A stretch of DNA of 64,000 bases, from the NCBI RefSeq assembly GCF_039536325.1, contig NZ_BAAAYO010000006.1, positions 806,001 to 870,000 on the forward strand, in the 5' to 3' direction. Both the position numbers and the translations under genes were made by a program. Position 1 is the first letter of the stretch; every line of letters starts with the position of its first letter. The DNA is from Paenibacillus_AB hodogayensis. Its GTDB lineage: Bacteria; Bacillota; Bacilli; Paenibacillales; NBRC-103111. Below, piece by piece: positions 32,336 to 41,776 of the stretch. The notes beneath the pieces are model-generated. The model ran no database searches. It saw nothing but the letters and a program-made list of their open reading frames with translations, and had not been told where the DNA came from.

Positions 32336-32432
32336 TGAGTGCAAGCGGATACAGAAGGGGGAGATTGGCCATGCAATCGGCGTAATATGATAAAATGGAA
32401 AGAAACGACGCTTGTCAGCTGGGAGAACGATC

Positions 32433-33833
32433 ATGAGAAGACGACCGACAAAAGAACAATTTCATATGCAGTTGGAACAGATGGTTAGCGCGCTGCGGAA
32501 CGAAATTCTCGACGGACAGCTGCTCCCTAACGACTACCTGCCGCCGGAGAAAGCGCTGGCGGAGCGATTCGGCATGAGCAACAATTCCATTCGTGCCGGT
32601 TTGGAGCAATTGGTCAGCGAAGGCTGGATCGAGAAGATCCCTCGCGTCGGCAATCGCGTGACGGCCGCACGGCCGCCGGTTAAGTTGAAGCTTCTTTGCA
32701 ATTTCGCACCCTTTCGCAACCTGCAGCTTACGCGACTGCTGGACGGCTTTCATCGACTATATCCGTGGATCTCCGTGGAAGCCGTGCCGACCCAAGGCTC
32801 TCCCGGTTTCGGGACCGACGACCGCACCCTGCCAGCCGACGCGGTATTGCTGGAAAATTATCAATTCCAGGATATCGCCGAGAATCGTGACCACGAACGA
32901 CTGGAACCGCTGATCGAGAAGCCCGGTTTGTACGCGCAGGCAACCGACATGTTCAGGTACGAGGGACTGCTTTATATGCAGCCGCTTATTTTCTCGCCGA
33001 TCGTGCTCTGCTATAACAAAGCGCACTTCCGCGAGAATGGTATGCTCGAGCCGGACGGCAGCTGGACGTGGGACGATCTGATGCGGGCCGCAGAACAGTT
33101 GACCGACGGTAAAGGACGGTACGGCTTCTGCTTCCATGTGCCTTCGAAAAACCGCTGGCCCGTATTTTTGCTGCAAAGCGGCGAACGGTTCGAATGGGAC
33201 GGCGGACGGCTCCGCAGCCTTTACGGCACAAAGCTGCTTGAAGGGATGAAGATGTGCAAGCGGATCATCCATAACCGCAAGGCGTTTCCCATGTATTTGT
33301 CGGAAAATCATGACGATATCGACCGGATGTTTCTCGAGGGCAAAGTGTCGATGACACTGAGCAGCTATATGGGGATGAACGGCTGGAAGGAATCGGACAT
33401 CGAATTCGACGTGTCTCCGATACCCCGGCTTGACGAAATGCGGACGCTCCTTATCTCGCTCGGCATCGGAATCAGCCGGGAGTCCGCGCACAAGGAAGAA
33501 ACGCTTATGCTTGTCGACTATCTCGTCTCGGAGCAAGCGCAACAGCTCATCAGCCGGACGACGCTAAGCATCCCGACTCTCGGGACGCTACACATGAACG
33601 AGCATGCAGAGGACAAGAACGAAGCGAACGGCCGCCGTCCGTCCCGCTACATGATGTTCCGGGAAATTATGTCCTCCTTCCGGCCGCACGAAGCCTTAAA
33701 CGTTTCGCACGACGCCATACGCAAGATGGAGGGCGAGTTGAAAGCGTATTGGGCCGATTTGCTGGATGAAGACGAACTGTGCGACCGGCTCGGCCATCTG
33801 CTCTCCACGGACAGAAACGAACAGATCAATTAG
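32433..33833 (+). CDS. GntR-type regulator fused to a solute-binding-protein sensor domain
   Basis: This regulator of about 466 residues starts at the ATG at 32433 behind GGGAG. Residues 8-72 are a winged helix of the GntR type (QMVSALRNEILDGQLLPNDY, LPPEKALAERFGMSNNSIRA). From about residue 80 the protein resembles a cytoplasmic type-I sugar-binding protein with no signal peptide (LYMQPLIFSPIVLCYNKAHF, DGSWTWDDLMRAAEQL, TLSSYMGMNGW). Thus the sensor domain appears to be a solute-binding protein moved into the cell. It is followed after 11 bases by a lipoprotein binding-protein gene, so regulator and exported receptor may recognise related oligosaccharides. Confidence 0.88.
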   Translation: MRRRPTKEQFHMQLEQMVSALRNEILDGQLLPNDYLPPEKALAERFGMSNNSIRAGLEQLVSEGWIEKIPRVGNRVTAARPPVKLKLLCNFAPFRNLQLTRLLDGFHRLYPWISVEAVPTQGSPGFGTDDRTLPADAVLLENYQFQDIAENRDHERLEPLIEKPGLYAQATDMFRYEGLLYMQPLIFSPIVLCYNKAHFRENGMLEPDGSWTWDDLMRAAEQLTDGKGRYGFCFHVPSKNRWPVFLLQSGERFEWDGGRLRSLYGTKLLEGMKMCKRIIHNRKAFPMYLSENHDDIDRMFLEGKVSMTLSSYMGMNGWKESDIEFDVSPIPRLDEMRTLLISLGIGISRESAHKEETLMLVDYLVSEQAQQLISRTTLSIPTLGTLHMNEHAEDKNEANGRRPSRYMMFREIMSSFRPHEALNVSHDAIRKMEGELKAYWADLLDEDELCDRLGHLLSTDRNEQIN

Positions 33834-33844
33834 GGGGTTATTCC

Positions 33845-35161
33845 ATGAAAAAAATAATGATACCCGCAGCTTGCGCCATTTTGCTGGCGACAACCGCTTG
33901 CGGCGGAACAAAAGATGCGGGCAAGGACGCCGGAGGCCAGCCCGGCGCAACGGCCGAGGTCAAAAAGGAACCGGTCGAGCTTGTATTTTACTCGCAGGTT
34001 GCCGACTATGACGCCACGTTTATGGATACGTTCGGCTCCCTGATCCAGAAAAAATTCCCGCATATCACGGTCAAGCATCTTCCGGCCGGCAGCAACAAGG
34101 TCGCGGATGTCGTCGCTGCGGGCCAGACGATCGACGTGATGTTCATGTCGATCGGCCAAGCGGATACGCTGACGACGTACGATTACCAGTACGATATTTC
34201 CGAGATGATCAAGAACTCGAAATACGACCTGACAAAGCTGGAGCCGTCTGCTGTGGAGCTGCAGAAAGGATTTGCCAGCGGCGGCATGTACGGCCTTCCG
34301 GTCTTCACGAATACGCTCGGCTTGTTCTACAACAAAAACTTGTTCGACAAGTTCGGTGTCGAATATCCGAAGGACGGGAACACGTGGGACCAAGTGAAGG
34401 ACATGGCGAAGCGGCTGTCGCGTTCCGAGGGCGGCGTCGATTACAAAGGTCTGGTGATGTCATCGTCGGCCAACATCGTGCTCAACCAGTATTCGGTGCA
34501 ATACCTCGACGCAGCCACGAAAAAATCGGTATTTAACACCGACGCGTTTAAGAAGCCGTTCGAGCTCTTGACGAGCGTGGCGCAAATTCCCGGCAACGGG
34601 CTGAACGCGCAGACGTGGAGTCTGGCCGCGCAGCAAAAAATGTTTTTCCAGGATCAGTCGGCCGCCATGCTGCTGCACTTCGTCGTCCTGTCGCTGTCCA
34701 CGCTCAAGGATCAGTTCGACTGGGATATCGCCTCTTATCCGCAGCTCGCCGACAAGCCGGGCGTAGGACCGCAATCGTATCCGACTTACTTTTACGTAAC
34801 AAAGACGAGCAAGCATAAAAATGACGCCTTTGATGTAATCGCTTACATGACGTCGGAGGAATTCCAGAACCATCTGTCCAAAAAAGGCATGCTGCCGATT
34901 TTGAAAGACCGCACGGCGGGCATGGCCCAATTCGGCCAGGACGTCCCTTTACTTAAAGGCAAGAACGTCAAGGCGCTGCTGCCGGAGAAGTTCGCCCCGT
35001 CCGCGCTGACGAAGGTCGAGATCGTGAAGGGACAAGGCCCTGGACATACGGCGTTTTTCGAAGCTTACCAGAACGTCGTGCTCGGCACGAAGGACACCAA
35101 TTCGGCTCTCCGCGAAGCGGGCGAGAAGCTCGACTTGAAGCTCGCGGAACTGCTGAAATAA
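33845..35161 (+). CDS. Extracellular sugar-type solute-binding lipoprotein
   Basis: This protein of about 438 residues has a lipoprotein signal (KKIMIPAACAILLATTACGG, with Cys near residue 19) and the two-lobed binding-protein fold (ELVFYSQVADYDATFMDTFG, GLPVFTNTLGLFYNKNLFDK, TYFYVTKTSKHKNDAFDVIA). The start at 33845 is chosen because the signal peptide begins there. It lies 11 bases behind the regulator and 71 bases ahead of the giant lyase. No ABC permease or ATPase gene is adjacent, so it either uses a permease encoded elsewhere or acts as a surface sensor. Confidence 0.9.
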   Translation: MKKIMIPAACAILLATTACGGTKDAGKDAGGQPGATAEVKKEPVELVFYSQVADYDATFMDTFGSLIQKKFPHITVKHLPAGSNKVADVVAAGQTIDVMFMSIGQADTLTTYDYQYDISEMIKNSKYDLTKLEPSAVELQKGFASGGMYGLPVFTNTLGLFYNKNLFDKFGVEYPKDGNTWDQVKDMAKRLSRSEGGVDYKGLVMSSSANIVLNQYSVQYLDAATKKSVFNTDAFKKPFELLTSVAQIPGNGLNAQTWSLAAQQKMFFQDQSAAMLLHFVVLSLSTLKDQFDWDIASYPQLADKPGVGPQSYPTYFYVTKTSKHKNDAFDVIAYMTSEEFQNHLSKKGMLPILKDRTAGMAQFGQDVPLLKGKNVKALLPEKFAPSALTKVEIVKGQGPGHTAFFEAYQNVVLGTKDTNSALREAGEKLDLKLAELLK

Positions 35162-35232
35162 CGATAACGAACGATTCAGCCAACTGAGAATGAAACATGA
35201 CCGTATTGTCCCGAGATGAGGAGGATTTCTCA

Positions 35233-38200
35233 ATGGGTATACGATACAAGAACGGGAAAGTCACGATCGCCTGCACGCTCTCCCTGCTGATGCTTTTCTC
35301 GGCAGGAATCCCTGCCACCCCTATACAAGCCGCCGAAGGAGGAGATAACAACGTGCTCCTGGAACCAATGCGGCATTATCCGGACAAATGGGCGGTAGCG
35401 CCGCTCATCGATCAAGCGGACGCTCCGGTTATCGACGGAACGACGAGCGAGAACATCTGGCAGACGGCCGCCGTCCTGAACGGCTTCGGCACCGCCTTCT
35501 ATGAAGAGGCGGCGACGCACCATGCCGAATACAAGCTGGCCTACGACGGCTCGTCGCTCTACATCGCAGGAAGTCTCGACCGGCCGGCCGCGGATATGCT
35601 CGCGCAGATTGAAATCGTCATTCGCCCCGCGGACGAAAAGGCAGCGTTCTACGCCTTGCGCATTCCGCTCGCCACGGCGCAGCCGCCGTCGCTGCAGACG
35701 GTTTGGAATCCGGATATGAACGACATCAACACCACGGCGGATATCGGGCGCCGGAACATTGCGAATGCCCGCTACGCCACATCGCAGGATACGGCCAAGC
35801 TGCGCGTGGAGGCGGCCATTCCCCTTTCGGAAATTGCCCCGGCAGGCGTGACGTCCGGAACGGAATGGGGCATCAACGTGATTCACCTTCCCAATCTGTA
35901 CGTCGCCCCGCTCGATTCATGGGTCCCGGTCCGCAATGTGAACCATTGGCATGCCGGAGGACCCGATGGCCGGGTTGTCGGCGATGTGATCGGGCAGCAG
36001 CGGCTAGGCAGCCTGTTTTTCTCGGCAGTCCCCGCACGGTTTGCCTCGCTTCCGGGCGGCGCAGCCGAATGGCGGCCGGCGCTTGCCGAGCTGGCTTATA
36101 CCGGCTTTACCGGCAAACGACTGACCATTTCCACGCCTGCTGCCGGCTTAACGAGCGCGGATACGCGGCTGTTCTGGAAGGCGCCCGGCGGCGACTGGCA
36201 GACGCTGGCGATAGACGCGTTTGCCCTGAACGGCGCGACGGCCGCCATCGATTTCCAGCATCCCGCAGCCGCCAAGGATGGCGTCTACCAGTTGGCGGTC
36301 GCCTTCTCTCCATCGGGGGCCGGCCAGACGAAGGTGGCGCTGCTGTCCTTCGATCGCGAGCACGCCATCGAGGCGAGCTTGGCAGCCTATACGGCGCCCG
36401 GCCCTTCCGGTTCCGTCCGAAACGTGACGTGGTCGGAACCTTCGACGGCGGTCAGCAATGCGTTGACGCTGATTCCGCCGCAGCCGGGCTTCATCTTCGT
36501 CGGCCTGCCGGAAATGCCGGAGCTGTATCCGCAGTCGCTGTACCAGCTCTCTGCGGACGGACACAGTATGACCGCGGCTCGTACCGGCACCGTCTATCCG
36601 AACGCCCTCTTCCCCGAGAACGAGCGGCTGACCGTACTGAACGGCAAAGGCGAAACCGTCGAAATTCCCTACTATGAAGCCGGGGACGGTACAAAATATT
36701 TTATAACCGGCCAAATGTGGTATTTGCAAAAGCAACGCGCCCTCACACAGACGGCATCCATCGCGAAAACCGATCCGCTCGGCGCGGCGCGCCTGCTTCT
36801 CCGGTTCGCGGAAGCTTACGGCTCCTACAACCCGACCGTCGACCGGATCGGCGGCAGCACTTTAATCAATTACTCGGCGAACAAGGCATCCGGGCCGCCG
36901 TACGCCTATTGGGGCGGCGTATGGGATCGCTGGTGGTACAACGATCTTCCCCAGCTGCGCCCGCTGATGGACGCCTATACGGAAGTGAAGAAAACGAATG
37001 CCTTCGATCTGCTCAGCGCCTCGCTCGGCGAGGATGTCGAACGCAAAATCGTGCAGGAGATGTTCATTCCGTCGGCGGATTTGGTGCTGACGCACGTAAA
37101 CCGGTACAGCAACATGTCGTTGCAGCCGTGGATTGGCCTGATCGCCCTGGGCAAAGCGCTCGGCGAGCCGGACTACATTCACCGCGCGGTCGAATCGATT
37201 GAAGCGTTCACGGCCCGTATGTATTTGTCCGACGGCTTCTGGCAGGAAGTAACGCCCTCCTACCATATTCAGACGGTCAGCGGGCTTCAATCGGCGCTTA
37301 ATCTGCTGAAAGGCTGGAGCGACCCGGCCGGGTACGTCTCTCCGCGCACGGGCATGCATTTCGACAATCTCGATATGGCCCAGCAGTTCCCGATCATCAA
37401 CCGCGCGCTCGATGCCGCCAACCGGCTCGTCTACCCGGACGGCAAAGTGCTGCCCGTCATGGACACGTGGGCTGCCGAGAGGCCGAGTCAACCCAAAACG
37501 GACGAGGGGCCGCTGCTGCTGCCGTCGGCCGGCATCGGTCGGTTGTCCGGCGGACAAGGAACGGGCCAGACTATGCTGTACATGGGCTTCCAGCCGAAAT
37601 ACGGCCATGTGCATTTTGACCCGCTCAATTTGAGTCTGTTCGCGGGCGGCCAGGAGCTGCTTCCCGATCTCGGCTACACGCATAGTTCGAAATACCGGTA
37701 TTTCTCCTTGTCGACGATGGGACACAATACAGTCGTCGTGAATGGCAAAAATATGCCCTTCGGCGAGTCGTCGAAGGACGGTGGCAGCATCCAGTCATTC
37801 GTCGCGAACGGCGGCGCGTTCCAGGCCATGCGTGCCGATTACGAAGGAGCTTATCCGGAAACGTCGGAATACAGCCGCGAGCCGTGGTTCGTGCCCTTCC
37901 CGGGCGGAACCGCCGAACAAGGCTACGTGCTGGACCTGTTCCGGGTATCCGGCGGCAGCCGGCATGAATATACGCTGCAGGGCGACGCGAACCGGGATGC
38001 CGCATTCCTTACGTCCTTGCCATTGACCGATTACGGGCCTTATTTGGTGCCTCCGGGAACGGTCGTGGTCGAGCCGACGAACAACAACGACAGCGGCAGC
38101 GCGGAAGGGCATTATCCCGGCTATATTTATGTCCGCGACGTGAAGCAGGCACAGCTTCAGGACGACCGGTACAACGTCTCGCTCGTCACCTATGCCGAAG

Positions 38201-40641
38201 GCGCGGAGAAAATGAAAATGAACATAACCGGTCTGCTTGAGCCGGGTACGAACGAGCTGTATTTGGGCCGCTCGCCTTCGCTTCGGGCTATACGCGTGCA
38301 GGGCAGAGCGATGGACAACAACGACGAAGTGGACAAATACGATATGCCGAAGCTGGTCCTGCGCCGGGACGGCACGAATTTGGAAAGCTCCTTCGTCACC
38401 CTCATGGAGCCTTTCACCGGGGAGCAGCCGCGCATTGAGGCCATTGACCGGCTGGTGCCGGAGCAAGCTCCGGAAGGAGCTGTCGCCGTGCGGATCGCCT
38501 ACGGCGACACGATCGATATTTTGCTGAGCAATCCGCGTCATCCCGAGCAGCCGATACAGGTCGGTGACGTGACGATGCGTGGCCAGATGGGACTGATCCG
38601 GCTCAAGGACGGCGCCGTTCGCGACTTGACGCTGTACGGCGGCACGCTGCTGAAAAAAGGCGACACCGAGCTTGTCGGAGCGGGCGCGGCGGCAGGCACC
38701 GTAACGGATACGCTGCGCCGGGCGAAGGGCGACGCGTACGACGCGATCGTCACGGATATCCCGGTGTCCCGCGATGCGATCGGCCGCTATGTGCTGGTGA
38801 AGCATCCGGACGGCAGCAAGCAAGGGTTCCTGATCAGGGATATCGTCTCGAGCCCGGGACGTACCGCTATCGTGCTCGCCGAGCATGACCCCGGCTTCGA
38901 GATACGCGCGGACGGCAGCTCGGAGCAGATGTTCTTCCCCTCGAAGCAGTGGACCGGGGCGCATACGTTCGAGATCGGTAACATCGAGCGCGCCTCGGAG
39001 CTTACGGGAAATCCCGGCAACCTGAGGACGGGTACCGTAACCGGTTCCGTATACGCCGAGGGCGAACCGGTTGTCGGGGCCGCGGTTCATCCGACCGGCT
39101 ACGGCACGCCTTCTGCCCTCACCGACAACTCGGGCCGGTTTACGCTCGCCGGCGTGCCGGAGGGCAGACAGCGGGTAACCGTCAGCGCTCCAGGCTACGC
39201 GCTTAATGTCTCGCAAGCCGTCTATGTGACGCAGGGGCAAACGGCAAACATAGCGTTATCGTTGACCGGGCGGTTGCCGCCGGTGCTGACGAACATAACC
39301 CCGAACGGGGCTGTAGCCGGCGACCCTGTTCACGCGACCAGCTCCAGCGACGGACATATTTATCTCGTCCCTTCCGGAACGCCGCGCCAGGCCCAGGCAA
39401 TCGAGCTTGCGGCAACACCGGTATCGGGGGCCGTCTACGGCGTAAAGGCTGCGGCGACGGCTCAAGTTCCGGTTGAGCTGTCAACCTCAGGACTGGCGCC
39501 CGGCTATTATACGCTGTATGCCATAAACCAGACGGGTGTGTCCACCGGTTCGCCGATCGTCCTCGTCCCTGGCGATATGACCGTCATACAGGATACGTAT
39601 TCGCTGATCCGGTATTCCGGCACATGGCTGAAGCTGGAGTCGGCCAGTTACTCCGGAGGCACGATGATGCTCGGCCGCGTGAAAGGCGACTATGCGGACA
39701 TTCCGTTCTACGGATCATCGGCCAAAATCGTTGCCGATCTGCATACCGCCCGCGGTAAAGGCAATATTTACGTCGACGGCGTGTTCAAGACGACGGTCGA
39801 CTTTTACAGCCCGACGATCAAATACCGCCAAGAGCTGTTCGATACCGGCCCGCTCAGCGAAGGCGTCCATGTGATTCGCATCGAAGTGACCGGCGAAAAG
39901 CAGGCTGCCTCAAGCGGAATAAACGTTTCGTTCGATTCCCTGCTCGTGTTCAAGAACCGGTACGCATTGACCGATACGACGGCAGGCGCGGTTGCGGTCG
40001 GACAGACGGTTGCGGCGACTAGCCCGAAGAGCGGCGCGCTGCATCTGGTGCCCGAGGCTACTGCGGACAACAGGGCAGCAATCGAAGCCGCGGCGGCCGC
40101 CGGAGGCAGAACAGTCTCCATCACCGCAGGAGCCGCCGGACATATCGATACGACCAGCCTGCCGCTGGGCTGGTACCGTCTTTACGCCGTGGACAGCCGC
40201 GGGGACGTATCCCTGGGCTCCGGACCGATTGCAGTCATCAATCCGCTCGCGCAGGCCGCAAACATCGACGACAACGACCCGCTTGTGCTGTATAAGGGAG
40301 ATTGGCGCACCTATTTGTCTCCGCTATACGCGGGAGGCAGTCTGGTGCTGGGCTTCCAGGGCGGATCGTCCGCCGAAATTCCGTTCTATGGCACCCGGGC
40401 GAAGCTTGTCGGCGACAAGCGCCCGCTGCGCGGCAAAGGCGCCGTCTATGTGGACGGCGTATACAAAGCAACCGTAGACTTCTACAACCCGACGACGATT
40501 ATTTACAAGCAAGAAGTATTCGATACCGGCCTGCTGCCGGCCGGACCGCATACGATCCGGATCGTCACCCTATGGGAAAAAAATGAAGCCGCGACCGGCT
40601 ATTACGTTCCGTTCGACGAGCTTCGGGTTACGGCTCCATAA
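35233..40641 (+). CDS. Giant secreted heparinase-II/III-like polysaccharide lyase with C-terminal binding modules
   Basis: The start at 35233 has GAGGAGG 8 bases upstream and opens a signal peptide ending near TPIQAAEG. The 1,802-residue product has, in order, a CBM9-like domain (about 35-235), a linker, an alpha-toroid catalytic half (about 480-770), and a heparinase II/III beta-sandwich (GHVHFDPLNLSLFAGGQELL at about 792, then MGHNTVVVNGKNMPFG). A carboxypeptidase-regulatory domain follows (about 1268-1345), then two copies of an Ig-like plus CBM-like pair (about 1350-1576 and 1577-1800; both CBM-like halves contain the ADIPFYGSSAK or AEIPFYGTRAK motif). It should cleave an acidic polysaccharide outside the cell. 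The substrate is not predictable from the sequence. Confidence 0.87.
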   Translation: MGIRYKNGKVTIACTLSLLMLFSAGIPATPIQAAEGGDNNVLLEPMRHYPDKWAVAPLIDQADAPVIDGTTSENIWQTAAVLNGFGTAFYEEAATHHAEYKLAYDGSSLYIAGSLDRPAADMLAQIEIVIRPADEKAAFYALRIPLATAQPPSLQTVWNPDMNDINTTADIGRRNIANARYATSQDTAKLRVEAAIPLSEIAPAGVTSGTEWGINVIHLPNLYVAPLDSWVPVRNVNHWHAGGPDGRVVGDVIGQQRLGSLFFSAVPARFASLPGGAAEWRPALAELAYTGFTGKRLTISTPAAGLTSADTRLFWKAPGGDWQTLAIDAFALNGATAAIDFQHPAAAKDGVYQLAVAFSPSGAGQTKVALLSFDREHAIEASLAAYTAPGPSGSVRNVTWSEPSTAVSNALTLIPPQPGFIFVGLPEMPELYPQSLYQLSADGHSMTAARTGTVYPNALFPENERLTVLNGKGETVEIPYYEAGDGTKYFITGQMWYLQKQRALTQTASIAKTDPLGAARLLLRFAEAYGSYNPTVDRIGGSTLINYSANKASGPPYAYWGGVWDRWWYNDLPQLRPLMDAYTEVKKTNAFDLLSASLGEDVERKIVQEMFIPSADLVLTHVNRYSNMSLQPWIGLIALGKALGEPDYIHRAVESIEAFTARMYLSDGFWQEVTPSYHIQTVSGLQSALNLLKGWSDPAGYVSPRTGMHFDNLDMAQQFPIINRALDAANRLVYPDGKVLPVMDTWAAERPSQPKTDEGPLLLPSAGIGRLSGGQGTGQTMLYMGFQPKYGHVHFDPLNLSLFAGGQELLPDLGYTHSSKYRYFSLSTMGHNTVVVNGKNMPFGESSKDGGSIQSFVANGGAFQAMRADYEGAYPETSEYSREPWFVPFPGGTAEQGYVLDLFRVSGGSRHEYTLQGDANRDAAFLTSLPLTDYGPYLVPPGTVVVEPTNNNDSGSAEGHYPGYIYVRDVKQAQLQDDRYNVSLVTYAEGAEKMKMNITGLLEPGTNELYLGRSPSLRAIRVQGRAMDNNDEVDKYDMPKLVLRRDGTNLESSFVTLMEPFTGEQPRIEAIDRLVPEQAPEGAVAVRIAYGDTIDILLSNPRHPEQPIQVGDVTMRGQMGLIRLKDGAVRDLTLYGGTLLKKGDTELVGAGAAAGTVTDTLRRAKGDAYDAIVTDIPVSRDAIGRYVLVKHPDGSKQGFLIRDIVSSPGRTAIVLAEHDPGFEIRADGSSEQMFFPSKQWTGAHTFEIGNIERASELTGNPGNLRTGTVTGSVYAEGEPVVGAAVHPTGYGTPSALTDNSGRFTLAGVPEGRQRVTVSAPGYALNVSQAVYVTQGQTANIALSLTGRLPPVLTNITPNGAVAGDPVHATSSSDGHIYLVPSGTPRQAQAIELAATPVSGAVYGVKAAATAQVPVELSTSGLAPGYYTLYAINQTGVSTGSPIVLVPGDMTVIQDTYSLIRYSGTWLKLESASYSGGTMMLGRVKGDYADIPFYGSSAKIVADLHTARGKGNIYVDGVFKTTVDFYSPTIKYRQELFDTGPLSEGVHVIRIEVTGEKQAASSGINVSFDSLLVFKNRYALTDTTAGAVAVGQTVAATSPKSGALHLVPEATADNRAAIEAAAAAGGRTVSITAGAAGHIDTTSLPLGWYRLYAVDSRGDVSLGSGPIAVINPLAQAANIDDNDPLVLYKGDWRTYLSPLYAGGSLVLGFQGGSSAEIPFYGTRAKLVGDKRPLRGKGAVYVDGVYKATVDFYNPTTIIYKQEVFDTGLLPAGPHTIRIVTLWEKNEAATGYYVPFDELRVTAP

Positions 40642-40678
40642 GCCGGAAAAGCGCATCAGAATAGAGAGGGAGAGAACC

Positions 40679-41662
40679 ATGCGCACTTACAAAGCCGCTG
40701 TCATCGGAGCCGGCATTATCGCCAAGGCCCATATGAAGGCACTCCATGAGAACGAGAACACGAGCCTGACCGCACTGGCGGATATCGTTGCCGCCCGCGC
40801 GGGGGCGCTTGCAGCCGACTACGGGGTGACGCCCTACGACGATTATCGCCGCATGGTGCTGACCGAGCGCCCCGACATCGTCGTCATCACGCTTCCCCAT
40901 TTCCTGCACAAGGAAGCGGCGATCTGGTGCGCCGAGCAAGGCTGCCACGTCTTGCTGGAAAAACCGATGGCGATGAACGCCGCAGAATGCGCCGACATCA
41001 ACGCTGCCGCCGAAAGGTGCGGCGTCGTGATCGCCGTCGGCCATATGCAGCATTACTTTCCATCGGTGATTCGCGCCAGACAGATCGTCGAATCGGGGCA
41101 ACTTGGCAAGCTCATCATGATTAATGACAAGAGGCACCACTTTTACTTCTCCGCCGAGCGGCCGGCCTGGTTCCTGGACCGCTCCCGCTCCGGCGGCGGC
41201 ATTGTCCGCAATATCGGCAGTCACTCGCTCGACAAGGTCCAGTGGCTGACCGGCAGCGCGGTGACGAAGGTAAAAGCCGACCTGACGTATTTCGGCGAGC
41301 GCGGCGATGTCGACGGAAGCGGTCTAATGTATGTGCAAACCGCCTCGGGCGTTCCGGCCGTCATATCGCTGTGCGGCTACCATAACGTATCGGTCAACGA
41401 GACCGAGCTATTGTTCACCGGAGGGCAGCTCAAAATGGGCGGACAAAACTCGCTGTGGATCGGAGGAAACGACCGGGCTTACGAGCAGGTCAAGCTGGCC
41501 GAGCACCTTGAGCCTTTCGCCGCCCAATGGAGCGACATGCTGCAAGCTATCGCGGGCCTAGGCGGCACGGTCACCTCGGGCGCGTACGGCCAATCGGTCG
41601 CCGCCGCCGTAGACGCCGCCTATCTTTCCCACGAGACGGGGACGGAGCAGTTGGTCGGCTGA
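40679..41662 (+). CDS. Gfo/Idh/MocA-family oxidoreductase
   Basis: This dehydrogenase of about 327 residues starts at the ATG at 40679 behind a GAGAGGGAGAG tract. The Rossmann opening YKAAVIGAGIIAKAHMKAL, the conserved CHVLLEKPMAMNAAEC (the EKP Lys) and GGGIVRNIGSHSLDKVQWLTG with its His are intact. It should use NAD(P) to modify a sugar. It follows the lyase by 37 bases and precedes a terminator, so it is the last gene of the GntR operon and may process released sugar units. Confidence 0.92.
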   Translation: MRTYKAAVIGAGIIAKAHMKALHENENTSLTALADIVAARAGALAADYGVTPYDDYRRMVLTERPDIVVITLPHFLHKEAAIWCAEQGCHVLLEKPMAMNAAECADINAAAERCGVVIAVGHMQHYFPSVIRARQIVESGQLGKLIMINDKRHHFYFSAERPAWFLDRSRSGGGIVRNIGSHSLDKVQWLTGSAVTKVKADLTYFGERGDVDGSGLMYVQTASGVPAVISLCGYHNVSVNETELLFTGGQLKMGGQNSLWIGGNDRAYEQVKLAEHLEPFAAQWSDMLQAIAGLGGTVTSGAYGQSVAAAVDAAYLSHETGTEQLVG

Positions 41663-41708
41663 TATCGCTTTTACCGAATCGAAGACTCCTTTGCCGGCGC
41701 CATGCCAA

Positions 41709-41741
41709 CAACCCCCGGGAGCGAAAGCTTTCCGGGGGTTG
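41709..41741 (+). terminator. Terminator hairpin of the lyase operon
   Basis: Ten-base arms CAACCCCCGG (41709-41718) and CCGGGGGTTG (41732-41741) pair perfectly, 47 bases after the oxidoreductase stop. The trailing CTTGTTAAC is only mildly T-rich. It separates this operon from the converging pseudogene. Confidence 0.75.
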
Positions 41742-41776
41742 CTTGTTAACTAGGCTTTAACCGCAGGGGTAATGCC

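Larger units (their letters stand above)
31945..32432. other. Long AT-rich regulatory gap between divergent MCP and GntR-type genes
   Basis: No gene is supported in this stretch. From about 32,150 on it is strikingly AT-rich against GC-rich surroundings. It holds a GntR-gene promoter (32238-32266), three copies of the nonamer TTGATTCAT (32219-32227, 32302-32310, and inverted at 32327-32335), and a possible second -10 (TATGAT, about 32388) close to the gene. The part nearest the MCP gene (31945-32150) shows nothing clear. Confidence 0.6.

Noticed and set aside
37795..39240. 481-codon minus-strand frame inside the giant lyase gene
   Set aside because: The plus-strand lyase is supported by signal peptide and domains; the opposite frame is a composition artefact.
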